Shown here piece by piece: positions 46,748 to 57,472 of a stretch of 64,000 nucleotides of DNA. The stretch lies in the NCBI GenBank assembly GCA_033239125.1, contig BSWB01000005.1, positions 52,374,993 through 52,438,992 of the forward strand. Reading direction: 5' to 3'. Position 1 is the first letter of the stretch, and each line of letters opens with the position of its first letter. Both the position numbers and the translations under genes were made by a program. A model generated the notes under the pieces. It saw only the letters and a program-made list of their open reading frames with translations, did not search any database and had not been told where the DNA came from. The DNA is from Fagopyrum homotropicum (lineage: Eukaryota; Streptophyta; Magnoliopsida; Caryophyllales; Polygonaceae).

Positions 46748-47581
46748 TGATAACACGATTTATGACTTAGGTTTAGGTAATCATTTAGATAGATTTTTCA
46801 CTCATTCATGCATGGTTTAGCACTAGTTCACGACGTTTGCACTCAATTCACGTATTTTGTCGAGATAGACGTCTACACGGACTTTTGCATTGCTTTGTAG
46901 GTAATTTGGGAGATTTAGGAGCTTAATCGATACGTTTGAGGATCGTTCATCAAGATGACACACCCTCGGACTCATTGGGATGCAAGCTAGAGGCTAAGGA
47001 AAACCCATGGGACCTTGTTGGTGCAAGCCATGCACCAAATCGTGACTCAATGATCCAAAGCAAGCTGAGGCACCCAAACCACGGTCACTGGTACTTCCAC
47101 GGCCGTGGAACCTGACCGTGGTTTTTGCCAGACGGTTGTGATAGCTGTGCCACGATCTCATGGCCGACTCTAGCAAGGTTGTAGTATAAAAGTGGTCCTG
47201 CAAGGCTGAGAGAAAATCATCCCCTATCATCCAATCAAATCCATACTCTCCACGACACTCTCAACAAGAAGATTCTCTCAATTGGAAGCTTGGAAGGAAG
47301 CTACCATTGGAGGAGGAAGAAGCTCCATTGGAGAAGAAGAGAAGAAGACACCATTACTAGTCTTTGATAAGTTTTGTAGTGAAGATTTTCGGAATCAATT
47401 TCTAAGGTTGTAAGAATCGATTAAACCTTCTTTTGAAGGGTTGTGAGTCTTTCTAATCTTACTTTCAGATTGGTTTTACTTGCTTCACTTGTTCATCTCT
47501 TTCTTTTCAATATCTTGCAAATGGAAGCCATGATTTTATGTTTGATGATTTCGATTGTGATGATGTATGTTGTAGGCTAAA
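46748..47581 (+). repeat. 3' LTR of C, proximal piece
   Basis: TGATAACACG start to the CTAAA target site. Holds the perfect version of the nested module (47076-47124) and a TATA box (47185-47191). Continues at 60588-61593. Confidence 0.95.
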
Positions 47582-49469
47582 TGTAATAGCTAGGATTTCC
47601 GAATTCTAATTAATGTTGATTAACTTAATCGTTGATAGTAATTGACATATAACTCGCGAAGACTTCGCAAGTGATGAGTAAGAGTCCCACCGTTATGTTC
47701 CTCGCGTAATTTTGGAAGTTTGGGGAAATTTTTACTTTTTTCCCCGGGTAATTATTTTTACCCTCCGGTGTTATTTTGAGCATTTGGGAGCTCCAATTAA
47801 TAAAAATGCAGTTGAGAGAAATGATCAGAACATCAGATATGTCCTAGATATGAAATAACATGGAGAGGCAAAACGGCCAAAAGAGTAGTTATTTCGTTTC
47901 TTAACGGCTAAGAAAGACGGCTTAGGAATACACGTTTTCCGAGGTAGTTGTGGAATAATTATCCCTACAATATTCCAGATTTAATGTTCCAATCTCGAGA
48001 AGTTTGGAGAAAGAGGTTCGACCCGCCTTTGGATCGGTTAAAGGATAATTATCGACTTTACTAAAGGATAATTATCGTCTTCACTATAAATAGCGGAAAA
48101 TCCTTTATTAATTCATTTCCTTTCACGTTTCCTCGTAAAAGCTCTGATTTCTCTCAACCTTCAAACTCAGATCTACTCTCCGTTTCTAATCCGATTTCAA
48201 TTCCGTTTGAGTTTCTGTATTCCTCTCTTCATTCTCTTCATAACGGTGCCGAGTTTCTGCATTTCCGAGTATATGGAGGGCTGGTCGAGCATATATGTCA
48301 CCAGGACGGTTCCGTCGCTTAGATTCCGATGAATTTGATGATGTCCATGCGTAGCCTGCGTCGTTTGCGTCGTTGTGATTCCGAATCTTCTTTCAGATCG
48401 TCAATCGGGTTAGTAACGAATAAGTTATGAATTTATTCGTTTTGCGTACTGCGATTTGGCCTAAATTGACTTTAGGCTTGTCAAAATGGATAATTAGAAA
48501 CTCCATTATGGTCGTTATATTATTCTAGTGATTATGGATAGTTTGTTTGATGAAATCTAATGACAAGTGGGTTTAGAAATTGTCTGCGGGCAAAACGTTA
48601 TTCTGGCGAAATCTAATTAATTAATTAAAGGTTAATTAATTAAATTAGGATTAGAATTGAGATTGAGGAATGTTGATTAGATACTACCTTGAGATTTGAG
48701 GAATTGTGAGTTAGGTTGAGATATTGAGGTTTAGTTGGTTGTGAGGCTTATAGATTAATTATGATCCTTATGGATCCCTTGGGTCTAGATGTGACCTTTT
48801 TGATTGATAGGAGTATTGATATCTCTTTATGCCTTTTTATTAGGCAGCGTCCCTCTCAGGATTGGAGGTTGATCGTGGTTGTGATTGTACGAGGTTGAGG
48901 TAAGTCCGTAGGACTTACTTAGCTACCATCCCTATATTGGGTGTTTGCATGAGTGGTGTGTGCTTTATATGTTTGCTATGATAGCATGAGTTGTCGTTTT
49001 TATCGACCTATGTTCTATTGACTGCGTCACTGCGTGGCTGTGATAACCTTTCCCTTTCATCCCGCCGTGGAGTCTGGGAGGTTCTCTGATGTCGGGCCAG
49101 ACTGGTTTACAAGAAGGGCGCAATCCACTCCCATAGGGTACACGGATTGTGTGACCGATACTCGTACAGCTGGGCATTGTACTCAGAGGCGGGGATGTAT
49201 CGGTCCTCGTGTCACATACTTTCATCTATATATATATATATATATATATACGGTTTTAGAGTGAATGGTTATTATATAAAGATAATAAATGGGTAAATAT
49301 CTGATAGCATGCTGATGTGTTTATCTTTCATGATTGTGCTTGTGCTTATGCATTACCTCATATATGTTGTAAAATCCGGAATTTTTATTCCGTCGTTTTC
49401 CGTTATTAAATAGATCTCGATCAGTTGACCCATATCCGTCTACTTAGTTAGACATATTATTATAGGATT

Positions 49470-49559
49470 TATCATTTTATGTAGATTCCTTCACATAAAA
49501 TGATAGAATCATTTATATAGTTTATCATTTTATGTAGATTACTTCCGCATAAAATGATA
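49470..49559 (+). repeat. Pair of near-identical hairpins in U3 of A
   Basis: Both have arms TATCATTTTATG and CATAAAATGATA (12 bp, perfect) with 12-13-nt loops that are also similar. 49470-49505 and 49523-49559 are separated by 17 bp. Repeated in the 3' LTR at 57575-57664. Confidence 0.95.
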
Positions 49560-51345
49560 GAATTCTAAGCCGATCCTTAACTAAAATAAACTCCCTATCC
49601 GCCTAGTCTGTATATTTATATATCGGGATCTTGTCCAGCCAGAAACTCGCTAAATTAAGGAGCCCAGATGCAGCCATTTTAGCCCATCTGTTAACATATG
49701 ATTCAGCCAGCGGATCCAGCGCCAGCAGCCCAGTCCAGCGCCACTCCAGCCCAACGCTACTCCAGCCCACTGTTTTGCCAGTCCGTGAGCTGCTCCAGCG
49801 TTGCCCAGCCCAGAGTCACCCCAGCCCTGCAATCTTCAGCAACCCAGCAGCTTGCAGCCTTCCAGCCCAGCAGCAGCAGTGCCATCGCCAGCCCAGAAGA
49901 GTTCCGCCTTCTTCAGCCCAGCAGCAACGTCAACTCCAGCCCGTACTCCAGCCATTCGGATGTGCAAAGAGCAGCCCAACCAACTGTGAGAAGGAAACCG
50001 TTCAGCACTTATAGAATTAATTAGAGCAGATCTTCTTACCTTAACCGTTTCCTAAAATCAAGGGATACAGCTGCTCACCTTCCTTCTCCTTTGTGTCCAG
50101 ATTCATCAGCAAATCTCTCCCTCCTATCTTCATACGTTCGGTTTAGACTAGGAAAACAGAAGCACAACCGACGACTGCATACACAGCCTCCGCCTGTACA
50201 CGTCCAGCGATTTCAAACGCATACGATCACCCTCTGATCTTTCCACCGAATCAAGCCATCTACGGAATCAAAGGGCTGAGTCCATCGAATTACAGCCACC
50301 ATAGCCAGCCGCAAGTTGCTTAAGACGGAACAGAACCTTGCGAGATTTTCTGTGTATACCTACGTGACGCCGGCCAGCCTTCCATGTTACGAATCAGGAA
50401 CTCAGGGACGCAGAGCCACTCTACTGCAGCGAGTAAGTCATTGTTGTATGTTGTTTTGTTGCTCCCTTTACAACTAGGTTGTAATGTCTCTACTATATTG
50501 ATTCATAATATTGTTTAGGTTGCTGTTGTTCGGCCTTAATCATAGTTAATATAGTAATAGGTAGCTGCTGGAATTTTATAAATAAAATGATAGATATAAG
50601 GGCTGCTGTAAATTTCAATTTTAATTCCTTCAGCTTTTAGCTTATAAACTGCCTGTCTTGTCGACCAATTATTGAACGTTTGGATAAAGATCCACCGTTG
50701 AATTTTGGATATATTGTAGATGGATATATGTAGTTTAACATATTAAAATTTGGGAAGGAATGAACGGTCGGATTGAAAGTTATGAGCTCCCGAAGTTAGG
50801 TAGTTGAGCAGTTTTGGTAAACTTAAGTTTTTGGCTAAGTATAGGAAATTAGAGTGAAGGAACCGACTTTGTGAATTTTTATAGGAACATTGGCTGAACA
50901 GTTTGGAGAAATTCTTTCTCCTAAGGTTAGATAGAACCTCATAGATGATCTAGAGATTTAATTCGGAATTATTATAAGCTGTTAAGAATTTTATATTTAG
51001 AACCGAAGTTAAACCTTTACGATTCTTCCGGAAAATAGAAACATAGGAAAAATGTCAGTTTGGAACCAAATAAAATTTTAGGAGTTAGAATATAACTTTA
51101 GAACCTCAAATAGGAGTTTAGACATGAATTTTAGGGTTTTCGAGAAAATCGGAACCAAGGGTAAAATGGTCATTTTACCCTAAACTCATACTATAACTAG
51201 TATGTCTTAATACCTTATTGATATTAGAAGTTTTAGACTTCTAAATACGTGAGAGTGTGCTAATACACTTATCGCCTTTGACAGGCAACTGAGTGGTTAC
51301 AATTTACAGAGCGAGTGGTTTATAAAGAGTCGAGCGTTATAACAG

Positions 51346-51801
51346 GTAAGTCCTTTGGGCTTACTTAGCTGACTTCTAAATATGAGTATAAATGATGATG
51401 GTGGTGTGTGATTGAAATGTTAGAGAGATAGGTTGTGATATATAATTACCGACCTATATTTTGGCCTAAGAGTAACGGGTGGTGGCATTCTGCTCAGTAG
51501 CTCGCGGGGCGCTGGGGGTTTCTTCCGGGACTAGTCCATACATGGTTTGTAGTGATGCTACCAGTGAAAGTCAGCTAGACCTACACCAGTTGGATAAGGA
51601 ACGGAGGCGAGAACTAATAATAGTTCTCGTGCCACAACTTAAATTGAATAATGTGAATCACTTAAATAATAGATAATAAACGGTTGAGTGCCAGCATGAT
51701 GTTTGTTTATTTTCGTTTCTGCGTGTGCTTGTGCTGTTATCATTTTTGCTTATATTTGGATAGTTAGCTAACTGTTGATATGTTGTTTAGATTTGACACA
51801 G
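51346..51801 (+). other. Predicted LTR intron in A (456 nt)
   Basis: Donor CAG|GTAAGT at 51346 within the hairpin GTAAGTCC-TTT-GGGCTTAC (one G:U pair). Branch-like GCTAACT near 51769. Acceptor GACACAG|G ending at 51801, or the alternative TTTAG at 51790. The same in the 3' LTR, 59451-59906. If spliced, the leader ahead of gag (ATG 52378) would be shortened. Confidence 0.45.
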
Positions 51802-52117
51802 GTTAGAGCAGATGCCGAGTGATCGAGACGGTAGTGGTCAGCCGGGGTGTCGTACTTTAGGACGTTTTACAGTTTTTGCATTTGTGGGTTTTACAGTTGA
51901 ACATTGTTTCCTTTCGTACTTTGTTATATTCCGTTTTCCGGCTGTAGTCGATCTGGTCACATTCATGCATTATTAAGAACTATTTTATGATTTCTGATTT
52001 TCCTTATCTGTGCCTTGTTGTAAGATCTCGTTAAGTTGTTGTCGAACTAAGGTCGGGACCCACTATGCGGTCCTAACCAGTAACTCCCTAAGTTGTAAAA
52101 CTTGGGGTGTTACAACA

Positions 52118-52129
52118 TGGTATCAGAGG
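52118..52129 (+). promoter_or_regulatory. PBS of A, initiator tRNA-Met type
   Basis: TGGTATCAGAGG three bases after the LTR, with only the last base differing from the tRNA complement. Confidence 0.92.
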
Positions 52130-52377
52130 CAGGTTGGCAACAATGGCACTTGAATCTTCTAGAAAGGTCATATAAGTAAATAAACAGAACCCGAAAAGGG
52201 TCTGAGTTTTCCAAAGAGAATTTTTGGTTTTAAAATGCATACAGAGTCGGGTTGGGATAGAAAGTACGGATGACCACCACTACCTCTGCGGATCTCGGTA
52301 ATCTTAGAATAATTATAGACTTGTACTGTTATGATAGATTAGCTAGTTTATAACTGTAGTTATTACTATTCGTGCAG

Positions 52378-55300
52378 ATGGCACGTACTAGGACTGCACA
52401 AGTGACTGGCTGAGGTAGGGGTCGTCCCCCCCTTCCCCCAGTCAGACAGGATCGAGCTGATAGCACCCCTACTGCTAGAGGGCGTGGTCGTGGGGGTAGA
52501 CCTCCACTAGGGAGAGGTTGAGGACGAGTTCCTCGAGAGGACCCACCTGCAGCAAGCATACCAGAGGCTGTTGTAGAAGAAGTAGCTGAGAGTGTAGGCC
52601 CCGAGGTCAGGCCTGAGACCGCCGCTAGGTCTGGAGCGCAAGGAGCACGTTCTATTGAGTCAAGACGTGTTTCTATTGGAGCATATGAGTATCGGGAGTT
52701 CAGAGCCTATGTTGAGCGCAGGGAGGAAGCTGCTAGAGTTGAGAGGCTTACTCAGGTACCACCGGTGGTACCGGCTAGATCAACTCAGGTGACACAGGGA
52801 GTGTCTCAGGTGCCGGCTGTATCTGAGAGGAGGGCTAATGCTGATATAGCACCTACTGGGTCCAGAGCACCGAGACCGGATGAGTGGTTGAAGGCTTTCA
52901 ACTCTCAGAAGGTCCCCTCATTCAGCGGAGAGATAGGGCTAGAGGTGGAGCACTAGATAGGGAAGATTGAGACTGCTTTGGAGGCAATACGTTGCCCCGT
53001 GGATCGACAGGTAGATTTGATACAGACCTGCTTCACAGATGATGCTCATTCATGGTGGCGTACCATTCGTGGCCGAGTCACCAGCTGGGAGCAGATGAGG
53101 AACATTGTTAGAGACAGGTACTGCCCAGTTTCGCTGAGGAGGGAGAGATTCCAGGATTTCATTGAGGCGGGATTTGAGGATATCCCGATTGCTGCAACCA
53201 TAAAGAAGTTTCAGAAAGAGTTGACTTTGCTTGGACCATCTGCACCTCCAGAAGAGCAGCATGTTTATCTTTTCTCCAGGAGGTTGAGAGAGAGTACCCG
53301 ATCCTACCTGGCTGGATTCCGCTGTGAGACCTTGTCTGATTATCAGGATAGGGCTTCTGCTTATGAGAGAGATAGGCCAGCTTCTAGGAAGGCAGTTCAG
53401 TCTAGTGGGCCGGATAAGCGGCAGAGGACAGGACATGCTGGTAGTAGTGCAGCAGTAGCAGGTTATGGTCGAGGACAGACTCAGGGGAGGTCCAGCTACC
53501 ACTCTACAGTTCGGACTCCCAGTGGAGATCGACAGTGCTTTAACTGCGGTGGCCGTGATCACATTAAGACTGATTGCCCGAAACCACCTATCACTTGCTT
53601 CACTTGTGGGAAGCCGGGACACAGAGCTACTTTCTGCCGTCAGGGCAAGGCTCCTTCTCAGCAGGGATCTTCTCCCGCAGGTGCTGAGAGGAGTGTACAG
53701 AGACCTCCTCAGTACCGAGCTCCGAGTCAGCAGCAGCCACAGTACCGGGCCCCAGGGCATCCTGCTTCATACAGTACGGCACAGGGATCAGGTCGTGGCA
53801 GAGGACGTAGTAGTACCACTGACACCAGAGGAGGACCATCGAGAGTGTTCGAGCTGAGGAACACTGAGCAGCCTGCAGCACCTGCGACCACAGGTACTAT
53901 TTGGATCCATGACTTACCTGTGCGCGTTTTATTTGATACGGGTGCCACGCACTCCTTTATATCAAATGCATGTGTAGATAGGTTGTCCTTAGCTACAGTA
54001 GAGGGTGTACCTTTTGTGGTTGGGTTACCAGATGGGGGTAAGGTTAGAGGATCTCGAGAGATTTATGACTGCCCTATTCATCTGGGAGGCCAGATCTGGT
54101 TAGTAAATTTTCTAGTCATGCCCTTAGCACATGAGGACGTGATATTGGGGATAGATTGGATGACTAGACATGGAGCCGTCTTGGATATTGGTAGGAGGAC
54201 GGTGACTGTCGCCACTGAGGAAGGTCACAGAGTTATATTCCGAGGTTGGGACCTCGGAAAGTCCGGCACCGTTATCAGTGCAGTGAGAGCAGCCAGACTG
54301 ATAGCACAGGGTTGCGAGGCCTTCTGGTGTTATGCCATGAAGGAGCGTAAGAGCCTGACAGTAGAGGATATACCAGTTGCCTGCGAGTTTGCAGAGGTAT
54401 TCAGCGACGACTTACCAGGGCTACCTCCACAGAGGAGTGTGGACTTTAGCATCGAGTTAGAGCCGGGCATGAGACCGATCTCGAAGGCCCCGTACCGCAT
54501 GGCCCCGATAGAGCTGCTTGAGCTGAAGAAGCAGTTAGAGGAGTTAGCAGTGAAGGGCTTCATACGCCCTAGTGTTTCTCCCTGGGGCGCACCAGTATTG
54601 TTTGTGAGGAAGAAGGATGGATCGATGAGACTGTGTATCGACTACAGGGAGTTGAACAAGGTCACCATCAAGAATAAGTATCCACTGCCTCGCATAGATG
54701 ATCTGCTGGACCAGCTACATGGGGCGTCAGTGTTCTCGAGGATAGATTTGAGATCGGGTTATCACCAGCTGAGGGTGAGAGATCAGGACATACCTAAGAC
54801 GGCATTCCGCACTAGGTATGGTCATTACGAGTTTGTAGTGATGCCATTCGGGCTCACTAATGCGCCAGCAGTATTTATGGAGTTAATGAATGGGATTTTC
54901 ATCGACTTCTTAGACCAGTTTGTAGTGGTCTTCATTGACGACATTCTAGTTTACTCTAGAAGTCGAGAGGAGCATGCCGGACACTTGAGGACAGTGTTGC
55001 AGATTCTACAGGATAGTCAGCTATATGCTAAACTATCCAAGTGTGAGTTCTGGATGTCAGAGGTGGCGTTCCTAGGCCATGTAGTGACTGCTGAGGGGAT
55101 TAAGGTCGACCCGGCGAAGATTGAGTCAGTGTCCTCTTGGCAACCTCCGAAGAATGTTAAGGAGGTTCGCAGCTTCCTTGGATTGGCAGGTTATTACCAT
55201 CGGTTTGTGGAAGGGTTTTCTCTAATCGCCCGACCACTTACTTCTCTCCTAAGGAAGACTACTCGGTTCGTTTGGTCTGAGCCGTGTCAGCAGAGTTTTG

Positions 55301-57297
55301 AGGAGCTGAAGAGGAGATTGACGTCTGCTCCGATCTTAGCACAGCCTGAGGGTACAGAGGACTTTGTAGTGTATAGTGACGCATCCAAGCTGGGCTTGGG
55401 GTGTGTCTTGATGTAGAGAGGTAAGGTCATAGCGTATGCGTCTCGACAGCTGAAGACGTATGAGGAGAAATACCCCACTCACGACCTAGAGTTAGCTGCT
55501 GTAGTACATGCTCTTAAGATCTGGCGTCATTATCTCTATGGAGCAACCTGTCAGATCTTCACAAACCATAAGAGTCTGAAATACATATTCACTCAACGGG
55601 AGTTGAATAACCGCCAGAGGCGGTGGCTAGAGTTGATCAAGGATTTCGACCTTGAGATTCTTTACCACCCCGGAAAGGCGAATGTAGTTGCTGACGCTTT
55701 GAGTCGGAAGACGCCTCGGGAGAAGGCGATAGCTCGGTTGACGGTACAGCCACAGTTACAGAGAGACTTAGCTTGGTTGGAGGTAGAGATCCAGTTCCCC
55801 GATACGGCTCATCAGTTAGCCACCTTAGAGTTACTTCTTGACCTGTTGGGTGAGATCCGACAGAAGCAGGAGACCTGTCCGATGTTGACCCGGATCCGAG
55901 ACCGGATGTCACGAGATGAGGCACCTCAGTTCACTATTGGTGCCGATGGAGTGATGAGACGGCAGGATCGTATATGTGTGCCATCAGACATTGAGTTGAG
56001 ACAGAGGATATTAGGTGAGGCTCATGCTACCCCTTACTCCGTACATCCAGGAGCGAGTAAGATGTATAAGGACGTGAGACGTTCCTTCTGGTGGGGCGGT
56101 TTGAAGCCCGATGTGGCCCGTTATGTAGCCCAGTGTGCGACCTGTCAACAGGTCAAGATTGAGCACCGTAGATCCGGAGGAGAGCTACACCCACTTCCAG
56201 TACCACATTGGAAGTGGGAAGACATTTCTATGGATTTCGTCACCGGATTGAGGCTCAGCCGAGGTTTTGATGCCATTTGGGTAGTAGTAGACCGTCTGAC
56301 GAAGACCGCACGTTTCATTCCGATTAAGGAAACGTGGCCGGTAAGTCGTCTAGCAGCGGAGTTCACCAGGCATATTGTGAGACTCCATGGAGTACCGAGG
56401 ACTATCGTCTCCGACAGGGATGGACGTTTTACCTCGAGGTTCTGGCAGCAGGTACATACTGCTTTGGGTACGAGTCTTCACTTTACCACTGCCTACCACC
56501 CACAGACAGACGGTCAGTCAGAGAGGACCATCCAGACCCTAGAGGACATGTTGAGGGCATGTGTACTAGATTGGGGACAGGTATGGCCAGATCACCTCCC
56601 ACTAGTAGAGTTTTCATATAATAACAGCTGGCATGCGTCTATTGGGATGGCACCTTATGAGGCTTTGTACGGGCGGAGATGTCGTACACCGCTATGTTGG
56701 GATGAGCCTAGCAAGACTGATGGAGTAGTACCAGATCAGATACAGGACGACATCGCCCGGATTGCCTTAGTCCGGGAGAGGATGTTAGCAGCTCAGAGTC
56801 GTCAGAAGTCCTACGCCGACAAAAGGCATCGACCTTTGGAGTTTAGAGTAGGTGCACAGGTGTGGTTGAGAGTGTCACCTACGAGAGGAGTTAGACGTTT
56901 CGGCATTAAGGGGAAGTTGAGTCCCCGGTATGTCGGCCCATTTGAGATCGTAGAGAGAGTCGGAGAGGTTGCCTACCGACTAGCACTGCCACCGAGATTA
57001 GAGGGAGTACACCCAGTTTTTCATGTATCTCAGCTGCGAGAGTACATACCGGATCCTAGACACATCATCAGTCATGAGGATCTGATAGTTGAGCCAGACC
57101 ACACTTTTGTGGAGTATCCAGTAGCCGTCCTAGAGCGTAGCATTAGACACCTACGTTCTAAGGAGATACCGATGCTGAGGATTCAGTGGTCTAGACGAGG
57201 AGTTGATGAGGCTACCTGGGAGACAGAGGAGAGTATTAGACGTAACTACCCTGAGTTCTTTGCGGAGTTAGCCGCTACCTCAGTACCGACGGGTTAG
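52378..57297 (+). pseudogene. Gag-pol of A, single 1639-codon frame with four in-frame stops
   Basis: The ATG 52378 frame reaches the terminal TAG at 57297 without any frameshift. Gag: R/G/P-rich N-terminus, capsid (about residues 165-330, PDEWLKAFNSQKVPSFSGE), CCHC knuckles at 387 and 407. Protease DTGA at 520. RT catalytic FIDDIL at 854-855. RNase H acidic positions 1001 and 1038, with the third (1063) read as Asn in NHKSLKY. Integrase: HHCC, then D 1286, D 1346, E 1382 (D,D35E). Chromodomain about 1574-1630. Stops at 52411 (TGA), 52519 (TGA), 52954 (TAG), 55414 (TAG). Each is a single transition away from a sense codon expected from F or from the family. The element is recently dead and otherwise complete. 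Tekay/Del clade by chromodomain, LTR length and PBS. Confidence 0.95.
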
Positions 57298-57472
57298 TAC
57301 TGAGACGATACCTTATATGATTTCTGTGATTATATGCTTACATAATTGTTTATGTCTATGTGCTTGATGACGTGAGTAGTTGCTTGCTAGAATATATTTC
57401 TCGAGGGGAAATGTATGGGGTAGATACCTTATCCTAAGTTTCGGGACGAAACTTATTTTAAGGGGGTACTGA
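57298..57472 (+). promoter_or_regulatory. 3' untranslated end and polypurine tract of A
   Basis: Short non-coding end. TTTCGGGACGAAACT (about 57440-57454) then AAGGGGGT (57460-57467) just before the 3' LTR. The first motif also precedes the PPTs of E and G. Confidence 0.8.

Larger units (their letters stand above)
49368..52114 (+). repeat. 5' LTR of A (2747 bp)
   Basis: TGTAAAATCCGG to GGGGTGTTACA. U3 has two adjacent hairpins (49470-49505 and 49523-49559). A TATA-like stretch TATATTTATATAT is at 49611-49623. The start of R holds an imperfect CCAGC-rich tract (about 49690-49985), whose open frame is low-complexity and is not called as a gene. Predicted intron 51346-51801. Confidence 0.95.

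Noticed and set aside
47582..49367. A full E/G-type element at the solo LTR
   Set aside because: No PBS, PPT or internal sequence; the LTR resumes exactly across A and has one intact CTAAA duplication.
49631..50014. 127-codon plus-strand ORF in the A LTR, repeated in the 3' LTR
   Set aside because: It lies in a CCAGC-rich low-complexity tract of the LTR, is open in more than one frame, is shortened in the second LTR copy and has no domain.
53050..53760. 236-codon minus-strand ORF across gag of A
   Set aside because: Antisense shadow of gag; no independent features.
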